Of a DNA stretch of 64,000 nucleotides, positions 41,937 to 54,177 are shown piece by piece (within the stretch, counting starts at the first letter, position 1; every line of letters begins with the position of its first letter). A program made the position numbers and the translations under genes. This stretch comes from an uncultured Desulfovibrio sp. (GTDB lineage Bacteria > Desulfobacterota > Desulfovibrionia > Desulfovibrionales > Desulfovibrionaceae): contig CAJXRQ010000011.1 of NCBI GenBank assembly GCA_913060505.1, positions 21,759 to 85,758 on the forward strand, in the 5' to 3' direction. The notes under the pieces were generated by a model that saw only the letters and a list, made by a program, of their open reading frames with translations, made no database searches and had not been told where the DNA came from.

Positions 41937-44377
41937 TACTCTTCTTCGTCCTTCGACATTTCCTGATCCATGACAAGATCAAATCCTGCCACGGCAACGT
42001 CACTATCCATGCGAACCAGTCGTACCCCCTGTGTAGCACGTCCACGGGTCAGGGATATTTCGCTGACGTTCATGCGGATGATCTTGTTACCGGAAGTCAG
42101 CAGGATGATGTCGTCGGTGTCGTTTACCAGGCGTGCTCCCAACACGTCGCCGGTCTTGTCGGTCAGGCGCATATTCAATATGCCCTTGCCGCCGCGCGAC
42201 TGCACCCGGTACTGGTCGATGTTGGTGCGCTTGCCGAATCCTCCCTCGGAAACGGTCAGCAGTTCGAACCGTTCGGCATCGCTGGTCGTAACACAAGCCA
42301 CAACCTCATCTTCGCCCCGGAGCGAAATGCCCTTGACCCCGGCAGTCGCCCTGCCCATGGGTCTCGCATCGCGGATATTGAAGCGGATAGCCGTACCCTT
42401 TTGCGTGGCAAGAATGCAATCCGCATCCGGATTCACTTCCTGCACTGTCATGAGTTCGTCGCCTTCCTTGAGGTTCACGGAACGAATACCGGTGGTCCGG
42501 CAATTCTGGTACAGATCCATGCTGGAACGCTTGATCATCCCGCGCTTGGTCACAAACAGGAAGAACCTGTCTTCAGACAGTTCCTGAAGGCTCATGGCCG
42601 TTGCGATATGTTCATCCTTGTCCAGCGGCAGCAGGTTGGCAATATGCGCTCCCTTGGCATAACGGCTGCCTTCGGGAACCTGATGCGCCTTGATCTTGAA
42701 CATTTTTCCAAGGTTGGTGAACAGCAGCAACCACTTGTGGTTGGTGGTCAGCATAAAGGTGTGGATAAAGTCGCCGTCACCCGTCTGAACGCCTGCGATA
42801 CCCTTTCCGCCACGACGTTGCGCCTGATAGTTGGTCAGCGGCGTACGCTTGATGTATCCGCGGCGGGACAGCGTGATGACCGTTTCGTCATCGGCAATAA
42901 GATCTTCAATGTCGATGCTGTCCAAGTCGTGCTTCAAAAGCTCACTCTTGCGTTCCGTAGCGTAGATCTTGCGAACTTCGCTCAATTCGTCGCGAATAAC
43001 GCCCTTGAGCACCTCTTCGTTGTCGAGAATGGAGCGGAAGTATTCGATACGCTTGAGCAGTTCCTTGTACTCTTCTATGAGCTTGTCGCGTTCCAGACCG
43101 GTCAGGCGCTGCAAACGCATGTCCAAGATAGCCTGGGCCTGCACCTCGGAAAGCTCAAAGCGTTCCATGAGGTTGGCCTTGGCTTCCGGTGCCGAAGCGG
43201 ACGCCCGGATGATTTTGACCACTTCGTCGATGTTGTCCACGGCAATGCGCAAACCTTCGAGAATATGAACACGGCGTTCAGCCTTGTCCAAATCGAATTT
43301 CGTGCGCCGGATAATGACTTCGCGCCTGTGGTCCAGGAAGCAGTTCAGCACTTCCTTGAGGTTCAGGAGCATGGGCCGGTTGCCGACAACGGCCATCATG
43401 TTGATGCCGAAGCTGGTTTCCAGCGGCGTGAACTTGTACAGCGAGTTGATGATGATGTCGGCAATGGCGCCGCGCTTGAGGTCCATGACAATCCGGATAC
43501 CGTTACGGTCGGATTCGTCGCGCAGGTCTGTAATGCCTTCGATCTTCTTCTCGTTGACCAGATGGGCTATTTTCTCCACCAGGGTGGACTTGTTGACCGC
43601 GTAAGGAATTTCCCGAACCACAATGGATTCACGATTGCCCTTGCGTTCCTCGACTTCCATGACACCACGGATTTTAATGGAGCCGCGGCCGGTGGTGTAG
43701 GCATCGATAAGTCCCTGTCCGCCGAAAATGGTGGCTCCGGTCGGGAAGTCCGGTCCCTTGATGAAAGTCATGAGATCGGCGATCGAGCATTCCGGGTTGT
43801 CCAGCAGGTGAACGGTTCCGTCTACCAGCTCGCCAAGGTTGTGCGGCGGGATGTTTGTGGCCATACCGACCGCGATACCCGCAGTACCGTTGAGCAACAG
43901 GTTCGGCACCTTGGTGGGCAAAACCTCGGGTTCGTTCAACGTGTTGTCGTAGTTGGGACGAAAATCAACGGTCTGTTTTTCAATGTCCATCAAAAATTCG
44001 CTGGCAAGCCTGGCCATACGCACTTCCGTGTAACGCATTGCCGCTGCGGCGTCGCCGTCAATGGAACCGAAGTTACCCTGTCCGTCCACCAGAGGGTCGC
44101 GCATGGAAAAATCCTGTGCAAGACGGACCAATGCATCATACACGGCAGAGTCGCCATGCGGGTGATATTTACCGATGACGTCACCGACCACGCGTGCGGA
44201 TTTCTTGTAGGCGCGGTTGTAGGAGTTGCCGAGATCATGCATGGCGAACAGGATGCGACGGTGAACAGGCTTGAGCCCGTCACGCACATCCGGAATGGCA
44301 CGCCCGATGATGACGCTCAGCGAATACTCGAGATAACTTTTCTTGAGTTCGCTCTCGATGGAAATCTGACTACTCAT
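41936..44377 (-). CDS. gyrA: DNA gyrase subunit A
   Basis: An 813-residue type IIA topoisomerase subunit. The catalytic tyrosine is Tyr116 in RYTEVR. The quinolone region [19 protein letters not shown] has Ser77 and Asp81 at the E. coli Ser83/Asp87 positions, the drug-sensitive residues. The coiled-coil and C-terminal pinwheel follow, with the GyrA box QRRGGKG. The C-terminus ends in an acidic tail. A hairpin (TTCGGAGCAGGA...TCCTGCGTTCCGAA, 44395-44427) lies in its leader 18 bp before the start. Confidence 0.97.
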   Translation of the reverse strand: MSSQISIESELKKSYLEYSLSVIIGRAIPDVRDGLKPVHRRILFAMHDLGNSYNRAYKKSARVVGDVIGKYHPHGDSAVYDALVRLAQDFSMRDPLVDGQGNFGSIDGDAAAAMRYTEVRMARLASEFLMDIEKQTVDFRPNYDNTLNEPEVLPTKVPNLLLNGTAGIAVGMATNIPPHNLGELVDGTVHLLDNPECSIADLMTFIKGPDFPTGATIFGGQGLIDAYTTGRGSIKIRGVMEVEERKGNRESIVVREIPYAVNKSTLVEKIAHLVNEKKIEGITDLRDESDRNGIRIVMDLKRGAIADIIINSLYKFTPLETSFGINMMAVVGNRPMLLNLKEVLNCFLDHRREVIIRRTKFDLDKAERRVHILEGLRIAVDNIDEVVKIIRASASAPEAKANLMERFELSEVQAQAILDMRLQRLTGLERDKLIEEYKELLKRIEYFRSILDNEEVLKGVIRDELSEVRKIYATERKSELLKHDLDSIDIEDLIADDETVITLSRRGYIKRTPLTNYQAQRRGGKGIAGVQTGDGDFIHTFMLTTNHKWLLLFTNLGKMFKIKAHQVPEGSRYAKGAHIANLLPLDKDEHIATAMSLQELSEDRFFLFVTKRGMIKRSSMDLYQNCRTTGIRSVNLKEGDELMTVQEVNPDADCILATQKGTAIRFNIRDARPMGRATAGVKGISLRGEDEVVACVTTSDAERFELLTVSEGGFGKRTNIDQYRVQSRGGKGILNMRLTDKTGDVLGARLVNDTDDIILLTSGNKIIRMNVSEISLTRGRATQGVRLVRMDSDVAVAGFDLVMDQEMSKDEEE

Positions 44378-44563
44378 TCATTTGCCTCCGGCAGTTCGGA
44401 GCAGGAAAAAAGATCCTGCGTTCCGAAGTATCTTCCAAAGCGTTTCGGCACGAATCCGCGCAAAACGGATTCTGCCGTAACAATTTTCTATTCAATTCAC
44501 AGATTCCGGCAGATTTATGGGCACGCCGGAAAATCGGACCAAATTTCCAGTCCGTAAAAAACC

Positions 44564-46966
<2,403 letters not shown>

Positions 46967-48136
46967 TTAAGCGTTATCCTCGGTGTAGTAGGTCTCTTCC
47001 TGAATCATCATGGGCATGACAATGACCTTGTAATCCGGGTCATCTTCGCCGCTGATGCCGCAGGGCGCCTCACCTCCGGTCAGCGTAAAGGTCACCGACT
47101 CGGAATTGAAGTGGTTCAGGATGTCGATCAGGTTCTTGGTAGGAAAGGCGATTCGTTCCAGATCGCCGGAGTAAGTGGCGTCGATGGCCTCGCGTGCGGC
47201 TCCCGTATCCTGTCCTTGGGAGTGCACGGTCACTTCACTTTCTCCAAACGTGAAGTAGGCGCAACGGTTGGAATCCGTGTTGAACAGGGAAACGCGGCCC
47301 AATGCGTCCACCAGCTCGGCGCGATTGACATGAAGCTTGGAAACATCGTCGTCGTTCAGCTTGGCGAGGAAGTTATAATAATTGGGATACTGGTAATAGG
47401 AAAGCGGCAAGGTGAAAGTTTCCGACTTGTCGCCCGTGCGGAAGAAAAGTCGTTTTTCACTGATGGCCATCTCGATTTCATCGGCGGTCAGCCATTTCTT
47501 GAGTTCGGCCAGATATTTCTTCTGGATGAGAACGCCTTCAGCAGGCAGCAGGTCGGCGATATCGTCATTCACAAAGTTGAACATGGCAAACTGATGGCCG
47601 TTCAGACCGCAGACCTCGATGGAACGGACGCCATTTTCCTCACGGGGAATCATGTACAGGCAGGCGATTGCCTCCATGGAGTCCTCATCGGAAATGCAGA
47701 AGGAAATCTTGTCGATGATTTCATGCATGAAGTCACCGGACCAGAATACGGTTCCGTTTTCCGGGAACTGGGAAAATTTCTGAAACCATTCAGGATCGTT
47801 TACCGGAAACGTGTATTTTCTTGATTTCTGTTCCAGCAGAAGATTCTGGTTGTCACCGTCGGTCTTGATGACCAGATCACCCTGATCGGAACGCAACTGA
47901 CGAACCAGATCATAGAATGCCCGTCCCTGAACTCCGGCAAGTCCGTCATCCGTGACCTCGGCCTGATAGGCTCCCATGAATTCGAGGTTGGAATCCGTGG
48001 ACATGATATTCAGGGTTCCGTTTTCGGCTTTGAGCCATATGGTACGCAGGAATGCAGCTCCTGTTTTGGCAGGGATGATGTTGGCCGATTTCTGGAGCCC
48101 TTCAATGATTCCATCCCTGTTCACTTTCAAAAACAT
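46967..48136 (-). CDS. dnaN: DNA polymerase III beta clamp
   Basis: A 389-residue sliding clamp that holds the replicase on DNA. Three similar domains of about 120 residues are seen. Family marks are LKAENGTLNIMSTDSNLEF near the start, the central PAEGVLIQKKYLAELKKW and the C-terminal VIVMPM box. It follows dnaA (142 bp gap) and precedes gyrB without a gap, the standard dnaA-dnaN-gyrB order. AAAGGAG precedes the ATG. Confidence 0.95.
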   Translation of the reverse strand: MFLKVNRDGIIEGLQKSANIIPAKTGAAFLRTIWLKAENGTLNIMSTDSNLEFMGAYQAEVTDDGLAGVQGRAFYDLVRQLRSDQGDLVIKTDGDNQNLLLEQKSRKYTFPVNDPEWFQKFSQFPENGTVFWSGDFMHEIIDKISFCISDEDSMEAIACLYMIPREENGVRSIEVCGLNGHQFAMFNFVNDDIADLLPAEGVLIQKKYLAELKKWLTADEIEMAISEKRLFFRTGDKSETFTLPLSYYQYPNYYNFLAKLNDDDVSKLHVNRAELVDALGRVSLFNTDSNRCAYFTFGESEVTVHSQGQDTGAAREAIDATYSGDLERIAFPTKNLIDILNHFNSESVTFTLTGGEAPCGISGEDDPDYKVIVMPMMIQEETYYTEDNA

Positions 48137-48278
48137 AATAAAATCTCCTTTTAGTGAAGATTAATAATCTCTGTAGCTTTGTAGCTAACTAACGTAAACG
48201 ATCGAAATAAAATAGAAAAAAGAGAACATCATTTGTCAGTTTTTTTGAACTTCATGTTCCTGGCGAACGGGGTTTTTG

Positions 48279-49625
48279 TTATGAACCCGACATCCGACAT
48301 TTTTTCTTCAAGGTTTTCAACATCTGTTTCAAATCGTTATCATCTGACTGTAATTGTTTTATTTTTTTCACGGAATACAGCACCGTGCTGTGGTCCTTGC
48401 CTCCAAAAGTGCGTCCAAGGGAAGGATAGGAAACACTGAGCATTTCGCGGCAAAGGAACATGGCCACCTGCCGTGCCTGGGCTATGTGCTGGTGGCGTTT
48501 AACGCCCACAAGATCCTTGTAGTTGACGTTGAAGTGTTCGCAAACCACTTGCATGATACGCTTCGGTGTCAGATCGTCCGTGTTTTTTTCTTCGGTATTG
48601 TTCAGGATGTGTTCAAAGTCTTTTTGCGAGAGATCCTTGCGAACCAGCTCCCGAAAGGCGAACAGCTTGAGCAGCACGCCCTGCAGGTAGCGGAAATCCG
48701 AAAAACGCTGGGCAAGGGTCAGGATCTGTTCCTTGGTCAATGGAAGCTTTTTGGCGCGGCACTGCTGTTGTATGTAACCTACCCGTATTTCGAGGTCAGG
48801 CTCCTTGAGAGTGACTATAAGCCCCCACCCCAGCCTGGACTGTAGATCAGCGTCCAGAAAGTCGTAGGCGCTGATTTTGTCCCTGCAGGTGAAGACCATT
48901 TGCTTTTTGTTGTCATAGAAGTGATTGAAGATGTTCACCACTTCATGCTGCATGCTCGGGTATTGGCGGATCTGTTGAAAATCGTCGATGAACAGGAAAT
49001 CGAAATCGAACAGATGGTGCCGTGCCCGGAGAGAGTCGCCGTTAAACTGAACCGCATATATGTTGTTCAGCTGATCCATGGACCCAAGGAATATTTTGGA
49101 AGAATCGTGTTGTTTGCTGATTTCGTTTGCAACGGCTTTCATCAGGTGGGTTTTTCCGGAACCGTTGGGGCCGCAGACGATGAACGGGTTGAAAAGCGAA
49201 CCGGATTGCTTGGCGACTTCCCGTGCCGAAGCCAACGGGAAATAGTTTTTCTTGTTGATCAGAAAGGTGTCAAACGTGAATTGGCGGTCATAGGGAAAAT
49301 CAATGCGCTTTGTAACCGTTGGGGAAGCCAGAGGCGCCTGACCCGGTTGACGCCCTCCGTTGGTTTCGTAACTGACTGAGTATCCGTCACCCAGAAACAG
49401 GTTAAGCTGTGATTCGAACATGCTCTGGGTGGAGCTTTCGAACCAGGATGCAAAAAAAGGATGAGGAAACTGTATGACGAGTTGCCGATTTTCGTCCGAG
49501 AAAATCAATTCAAGAGGGTCATACCACCGTTTCAGCTCGTCGTTGGAAAAGCTTTGCTTGAGGTGTTTTCGGAAGGCTTGTTTCACGTTTATTGCGTCTT
49601 TTTGGTGATCAAATTTCAACTCCAT
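48279..49625 (-). CDS. dnaA: Chromosomal replication initiator DnaA (divergent)
   Basis: A 448-residue initiator. The AAA+ core has a Walker A with Ser in place of Leu (GPNGSGKTH, 152-160), Walker B FLFIDDFQQI and the box VII SRLGWGLIV. Domain IV ends with LGRTFGGKDHSTVLYSV. The usual signature is FGGRDHTTVLHA, so Arg is Lys, one Thr is Ser, and the base-contacting His is Tyr. Domain I (1-75) and the short linker are poorly conserved. I start at 49625 (MELKFDHQ), five bases after GGAG is lacking; the longer frame to 49673 is not credible. It heads the replication gene series. Confidence 0.92.
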   Translation of the reverse strand: MELKFDHQKDAINVKQAFRKHLKQSFSNDELKRWYDPLELIFSDENRQLVIQFPHPFFASWFESSTQSMFESQLNLFLGDGYSVSYETNGGRQPGQAPLASPTVTKRIDFPYDRQFTFDTFLINKKNYFPLASAREVAKQSGSLFNPFIVCGPNGSGKTHLMKAVANEISKQHDSSKIFLGSMDQLNNIYAVQFNGDSLRARHHLFDFDFLFIDDFQQIRQYPSMQHEVVNIFNHFYDNKKQMVFTCRDKISAYDFLDADLQSRLGWGLIVTLKEPDLEIRVGYIQQQCRAKKLPLTKEQILTLAQRFSDFRYLQGVLLKLFAFRELVRKDLSQKDFEHILNNTEEKNTDDLTPKRIMQVVCEHFNVNYKDLVGVKRHQHIAQARQVAMFLCREMLSVSYPSLGRTFGGKDHSTVLYSVKKIKQLQSDDNDLKQMLKTLKKKCRMSGS

Positions 49626-49631
49626 AATATA

Positions 49632-49640
49632 TATGGATAA
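49632..49640 (-). promoter_or_regulatory. Single near-match DnaA box upstream of dnaA
   Basis: TTATCCATA on the minus strand matches 8 of 9 bases of the TTATCCACA box, just upstream of the dnaA start. One isolated box suggests autoregulation rather than an origin. Confidence 0.3.
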
Positions 49641-49839
49641 AAAAAAGCACTCTCTGTGTGTTTTAAACACCATTCGGAAGATGGAGTTTTATAGCCTAAA
49701 ATCGCCGTAAAGCCAAGCCTTCAAGCCGAAAGCGCGAGGGAAATGATTTGCCTTGCGTGGAAAATTCGGCCATTATTCGACCGCTGTTTCCACAAGTATG
49801 GAAAACGGCGACAACAAGTGTATTTTTTTGGAGGAATTC

Positions 49840-51009
49840 ATGTCCGTGCATCAGGTGAACAAAACAATCGGCGAGATAAACGAGCGTATTCGCAAAGGCA
49901 AGGCCGTGGTGGTCAATGCCGAGGAAATGGTGCGAATCGTCAAGAAGGAAGGCAAGGTCAAGGCAGCCCGGGAAGTGGACGTCGTAACCACCGGGACATT
50001 CTCCCCCATGTGCTCTTCCGGACTTCTTTTCAACATTGGCCAGCAACCGCCGGTGATGAAGGTCTCCCGAATGTGGATGAACAATGTTCCCTGTCATGCG
50101 GGGCTTGCGGCCGTTGATTCCTATCTCGGTGCTACGGAACCGAGTGAGGATGATCCCCTGAACAAGGTCCATCCGGGCCGGTTCACCTATGGCGGCGCCC
50201 ACGTAATCGAGGATCTGCTGCGCGGCAAAGGCGTTCATCTCCGCGCGCAGGCATATGGCACAGACTGTTACCCGCGCCGCGAGCTGGACAAGGACGTGAC
50301 CCTTGCGGATCTTCCCAATGCCTGGCTTTTCAACCCGCGCAACTGCTACCAGAATTACAATGCGGCCGTGAACCTGACCAGCCGCACCATTTATACCTAC
50401 ATGGGACCACTCAAGCCCAACAGCAACAATATAAACTATGCCACGGCCGGCCAGCTTTCGCCGTTGCTTAACGATCCCTATCTGCAAACCATCGGTCTGG
50501 GAACGAAAATATTCATGGGCGGCGGCATAGGCTATGTTCTCGGCGCCGGGAGTCAGCATGTTTCCAAACCGCCGAGGAATGAGCGTGGTATTCCCACCAG
50601 CCCGGCAGGAACGCTCATGCTCAAGGGTGACCTGAAGCAGATGAACGCAAGATATGTACGTGCAGTGAGTATTGTCGGTTACGGTTGTTCCCTTTCCATG
50701 GGCGTGGGCATTCCCATTCCCGTGCTTAATGAGGAACTGGCGTGGTTCACGGGCGTTGCGGACGAGGATATCCAGATGCCCATCAAGGATTACGGGTATG
50801 ATTATCCCAATGGATTGCCGCGCATCCTTGGTCATGCGACTTTGGAGGAACTCAAGTGCGGTGAAATCGAGCTCAACGGCAAGAAAGTGCCTACGGTTCC
50901 GGTCACCAGTTATTCCATGTCCCTTGAAATTGCGAACAATCTCAAGCAATGGATTGAGGAAGGCAAATTCCTGTTGACGGAAAAACAGGAAGATATTGTC
51001 AGCCTGTAA
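49840..51009 (+). CDS. DUF39 homocysteine biosynthesis protein (L-aspartate semialdehyde sulfurtransferase)
   Basis: A 389-residue protein with the COG1900 marks VDVVTTGTFSPMCSSG, VNAEEMVRIVKKEG, TFSPMC with its conserved Cys, and GGGIGYVLGAGSQH. In sulfide-living anaerobes and methanogens this family adds sulfur to aspartate semialdehyde to form homocysteine, an alternative to the MetB/MetY routes. The partner ferredoxin-NIL domain is neither fused nor adjacent and must lie elsewhere. GGAGGAATTC precedes ATG 49840. It is a monocistronic gene with its own terminator. Confidence 0.85.
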   Translation: MSVHQVNKTIGEINERIRKGKAVVVNAEEMVRIVKKEGKVKAAREVDVVTTGTFSPMCSSGLLFNIGQQPPVMKVSRMWMNNVPCHAGLAAVDSYLGATEPSEDDPLNKVHPGRFTYGGAHVIEDLLRGKGVHLRAQAYGTDCYPRRELDKDVTLADLPNAWLFNPRNCYQNYNAAVNLTSRTIYTYMGPLKPNSNNINYATAGQLSPLLNDPYLQTIGLGTKIFMGGGIGYVLGAGSQHVSKPPRNERGIPTSPAGTLMLKGDLKQMNARYVRAVSIVGYGCSLSMGVGIPIPVLNEELAWFTGVADEDIQMPIKDYGYDYPNGLPRILGHATLEELKCGEIELNGKKVPTVPVTSYSMSLEIANNLKQWIEEGKFLLTEKQEDIVSL

Positions 51010-51033
51010 TTTTTTCTGTTTAAGAAAGCACAG

Positions 51034-51066
51034 GGGCTCCACGGAAAAAACCGTGGAGCCCTTTTT
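51034..51066 (+). terminator. Terminator of the DUF39 gene
   Basis: GGGCTCCACGG-AAAAAA-CCGTGGAGCCC followed by five T; a perfect 11-bp stem. Confidence 0.95.
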
Positions 51067-51127
51067 AACGCCCTTGAAAAGAGGTATAGTCATGTAGTAT
51101 AAAAAAATTGTTCAAGTGAGTGGGAAA

Positions 51128-52285
51128 ATGGAAGAATTTGATGTCGTAATTGTCGGAGCCGGTCCCTCTGGTTCCATGGCCGCGAAAGTATTGGCTGATT
51201 CAGGCTGCAAGGTTGTTCTTGCAGACAAGGCTGTCTTCCCGCGTGCCAAACTTTGCGGCGGTCTGCTTACCTGGAAAAGCATCCGGCTTCTTGAAAAATT
51301 TGCCGGTCTTGGCCTTGATACTCTTTTCGAGCTTGGCGTCATTCATCATTATTCGTCCCGATATTCCATTCATGGTGCTGACAGAATAATTTTTTCCGGC
51401 ATGTTGTCATATCCGTTTTATTTTTCGGACAGGGCTACATTAGATTATTCTCTGTTGGAGAAGGCCAAAGAAGCAGGTGTCTGCGTTCTGGAAGAGTGCC
51501 GGGCCATCAATTGCGACCCAGACACCGGTATTGTTATCTGTGCGAACGGCAACGTGTTGCGGGGAAAATTTGTCATCGGAGCTGATGGCGTCAACAGTAT
51601 TATTCGCCGCAGTATTTCCGCGTTCCGATCATTGCGGCAGCAGTGGCGAAAAAGTCTTGCTCCCGCCATGGAAGCCCGGATTCCCAATCACCTGTTCCCA
51701 CGTGAGATAACTGATCCCGAATTGCATGTTGGAAGAATTCAAGCCGGATATGGCTGGGTTTTTCCGGGCAAGGATCATGCGCTTGCCGGCATCTGCGGGA
51801 TCAAGCAGCAAAATGAAAATTTTCCTCGCCTGTTCAAGGATTTCATCCATGATTTGGGGGTAGCCGCTCCCGGTATGGTGGTTCCCGGCTCCCATCCATT
51901 ACCCTATGGAAATTATTTCAAAAATCCTTGTTATGGCAACTATATGCTCACAGGTGACGCCGGAGGGTTTGTGGAACCGTTGTTAGGTGAAGGCATTTTC
52001 TTTTCCATGGCCACCGGGGTCTACGCCGCGCAGGCAATTGCCGGGAATATGGACTCGCCGCAAAGGGCTGCGGAAGAGTATGTTCAGAGCCTTGAAGAAT
52101 ATATTTTACCAGAGTTTCGCGGTTCTGATCGTTTGCGTTGGTTTCTGTTCCGATCCATGTCGCTGATGGGTGAACCATGGCTTTCTTTTTTCATGGGCAT
52201 GCTTGGCTCACGGTTGGGACAAACTGTGCACGGCATGCGCTCCTACTCCTGGACCCGCATGAAACATTGGGATTTGATTTCCTGA
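51128..52285 (+). CDS. Geranylgeranyl-reductase-family FAD-dependent oxidoreductase
   Basis: A 385-residue flavoprotein. The N-terminal Rossmann motif is VIVGAGPSGSMAAKVLADSG, and KLCGG (Cys-Gly-Gly) and GADGVNSIIRR follow as in geranylgeranyl reductases and related FAD enzymes. The second FAD motif is LTGDAGGFVEPLLGEGI. Such enzymes reduce polyprenyl chains of lipids, quinones or carotenoids; the substrate here is unknown. I use the ATG at 51128, preceded by GAGTGGGAA; a GTG at 51116 would add four residues. It is not clearly linked to its neighbours. Confidence 0.8.
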   Translation: MEEFDVVIVGAGPSGSMAAKVLADSGCKVVLADKAVFPRAKLCGGLLTWKSIRLLEKFAGLGLDTLFELGVIHHYSSRYSIHGADRIIFSGMLSYPFYFSDRATLDYSLLEKAKEAGVCVLEECRAINCDPDTGIVICANGNVLRGKFVIGADGVNSIIRRSISAFRSLRQQWRKSLAPAMEARIPNHLFPREITDPELHVGRIQAGYGWVFPGKDHALAGICGIKQQNENFPRLFKDFIHDLGVAAPGMVVPGSHPLPYGNYFKNPCYGNYMLTGDAGGFVEPLLGEGIFFSMATGVYAAQAIAGNMDSPQRAAEEYVQSLEEYILPEFRGSDRLRWFLFRSMSLMGEPWLSFFMGMLGSRLGQTVHGMRSYSWTRMKHWDLIS

Positions 52286-52371
52286 TTTTTTTTACAATTT
52301 TCCTGCTGTTGTTTTTTCGCTAATTTTCGTACGTTCCGTGTGGGCGGCGATTCCCGCCTGGAGTCGAATTA

Positions 52372-52908
52372 TTGCGAATACTTCTTATCGACAATAACGA
52401 TAGTTTTACCCGTAATCTTGAACACCTGCTTGTAAACGCCATACCGGAATCCGGTGTGGATGTTTTGCCGTACGCTTTGTTGCCTGTTCGTTTTGATGAA
52501 ACTGATTTGATTGTCATTTCACCGGGGCCGGGTGCGCCTCTCGATTATCCTGGATATGAAAGGGTCATTGATTCCGGGGTGCCCGTATTGGGCGTATGTC
52601 TGGGTATGCAGATCATCAACGCACATTTGGGGGGAACGATATCCCGCCTTCCGGATTGTGTGCACGGAAAGACTGACATTATTTCCTTTCTCGGCCGGAC
52701 CATGACCGTGGCACGCTACCATTCTCTGTATTGCTCCAGCATTGGAGCCGGTCTGGAAATTCTGGCCGCGAACAAGGCAAATGTTCCCATGATTCTGGGC
52801 CATAAAACGAAGCCAATAATGGGATTTCAGTTTCATCCCGAATCCTTTTTGACTTGTGACGGAGTTTTTTTCATTCATGATGCCCTTCGAAGAATCCTTC
52901 GCGTTTGA
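52372..52908 (+). CDS. pabA: Glutamine amidotransferase of aminodeoxychorismate synthase (PabA)
   Basis: A 178-residue class I amidotransferase with the oxyanion strand ISPGPGAP, the nucleophile in GVCLGMQ and the catalytic FQFHPESF. It provides ammonia to PabB for p-aminobenzoate synthesis; the TrpG role is possible from sequence alone, but the adjoining pabB and pabC decide. It starts with TTG at 52372, eight bases after GGAG. The end overlaps pabB by about 32 bp. Confidence 0.88.
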   Translation: MRILLIDNNDSFTRNLEHLLVNAIPESGVDVLPYALLPVRFDETDLIVISPGPGAPLDYPGYERVIDSGVPVLGVCLGMQIINAHLGGTISRLPDCVHGKTDIISFLGRTMTVARYHSLYCSSIGAGLEILAANKANVPMILGHKTKPIMGFQFHPESFLTCDGVFFIHDALRRILRV

Positions 52909-54169
52909 TCCCGAGCGTTTTCCGGATCTGAAATCGTGGCTGGTCCGCAATGGTGCGGACGTATTTTTTTCTTCACCCGGCTTTTCCGGTGAAACTCGCT
53001 GTTTTGCCGGGCTTGATCCCATCAAGGAGCTGGTAGTTGATGAAAGCACCAGTCGCGAGCAACTCAAGGAATTCGCCTTTTCCGGCTTTGGCCCTTGTTT
53101 CGGGTATATGAGTTATACCTATGGCATGATGTTGCGCGGAATACGGACAGATAAGAAATCCTTTTTCCCTTTGGGGCATCTCAAGAAATACGCCTTGCTG
53201 TTGCGGTATGACGCCAGCACTGACGTTGTGAGGATTTCAGGGCTGGATGCAGGGCAGGTAAGCCTTTTGGTAAAAATAGTATCCGAACTTCCTTTACAGC
53301 CGAAACCCATTCCTTTTCCCGATCTGGGGCAGCCTCAGGTTTCTATGAACAAGTTCGCCTATGAAGCGGGCGTTTCGGAAACATTGGAGCGCATACGACA
53401 AGGCTGGACATACCAGCTCAACCTGTCCACACGCATGTATTGGCCTTGTATGCCTCTTGATCCTTCAGAGATATTCCTTGGACTTCATACTGCGTTCGGC
53501 GCGCCGTTTTATGCGTATGTTTCCAGCGGACGGTACAGAATATTGTCGACGTCTCCCGAGCTTTTTTTGCGTGTTCGGGAAGGGGAGGTTCTTTCACGCC
53601 CCATCAAGGGAACTCTTGCTGTTCCCGGAGATCCGGTAACTTCCGTTGCAGAAGTAGATGAAAAACTGCTGTATGAATTGACTGAATCCGATAAGGAATG
53701 TGCCGAATTATCCATGATCGTGGATTTGATGCGCAACGACATCAGCATCAACTGCGCATACGGTTCCGTGCGCGTGGAGAACCACAAGTCCGTATTTGTA
53801 GTGGACAACCTGTTGCAGATGTATGCGGACGTGCGCGGAATGCTTCGGCAGGATAGGGATTGTCTGGATCTGTTTCTGGATGCGTTTCCGGGCGGTTCCA
53901 TCACAGGTTGCCCCAAAAAGAGTTCCATGCGCATTATTGATGAGTTGGAACCCCATTCCAGAGAAGTGTTTTGCGGTAGCATGCTGATCATCGAGAATGA
54001 ACGGTGCATGGACTCCTCCATCGCGATTCGGACAGCCGTGGCCGATACCGTATGCGGCGATTTGTATTATTGGGCCGGAAGCGGAATTGTAATTGATTCA
54101 CAACCGGACCGCGAATACCGTGAAACCATGTCCAAGGCCGGTAAATTTCTCGGTGTCGCAGCAAAGTGA
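52877..54169 (+). CDS. pabB: Aminodeoxychorismate synthase component I (PabB)
   Basis: A 430-residue chorismate-utilising enzyme. The C-terminal domain has PIKGT, where Lys is the residue of PabB that gives ADC (TrpE has Ala). It continues with LMRNDI, FPGGSITGCPKK and GSGIVIDSQPDREY, all family marks. The N-terminal domain is shorter than in TrpE. Starts at 52877, 52880 and a GTG at 52856 are in frame; the overlap with pabA means translation is coupled. Product 4-amino-4-deoxychorismate goes to PabC. Confidence 0.88.
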   Translation: MMPFEESFAFDPERFPDLKSWLVRNGADVFFSSPGFSGETRCFAGLDPIKELVVDESTSREQLKEFAFSGFGPCFGYMSYTYGMMLRGIRTDKKSFFPLGHLKKYALLLRYDASTDVVRISGLDAGQVSLLVKIVSELPLQPKPIPFPDLGQPQVSMNKFAYEAGVSETLERIRQGWTYQLNLSTRMYWPCMPLDPSEIFLGLHTAFGAPFYAYVSSGRYRILSTSPELFLRVREGEVLSRPIKGTLAVPGDPVTSVAEVDEKLLYELTESDKECAELSMIVDLMRNDISINCAYGSVRVENHKSVFVVDNLLQMYADVRGMLRQDRDCLDLFLDAFPGGSITGCPKKSSMRIIDELEPHSREVFCGSMLIIENERCMDSSIAIRTAVADTVCGDLYYWAGSGIVIDSQPDREYRETMSKAGKFLGVAAK

Positions 54170-54177
54170 GGGGCAAT

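Noticed and set aside
41927..44557. 876-residue plus-strand frame opposite gyrA
   Set aside because: It is the antisense shadow of gyrA, with no ribosome site or recognisable domain; such frames arise from codon bias in GC-rich genes.
48137..48278. oriC between dnaA and dnaN
   Set aside because: The 142 bp are AT-rich, but no DnaA boxes or 13-mer repeats are visible.
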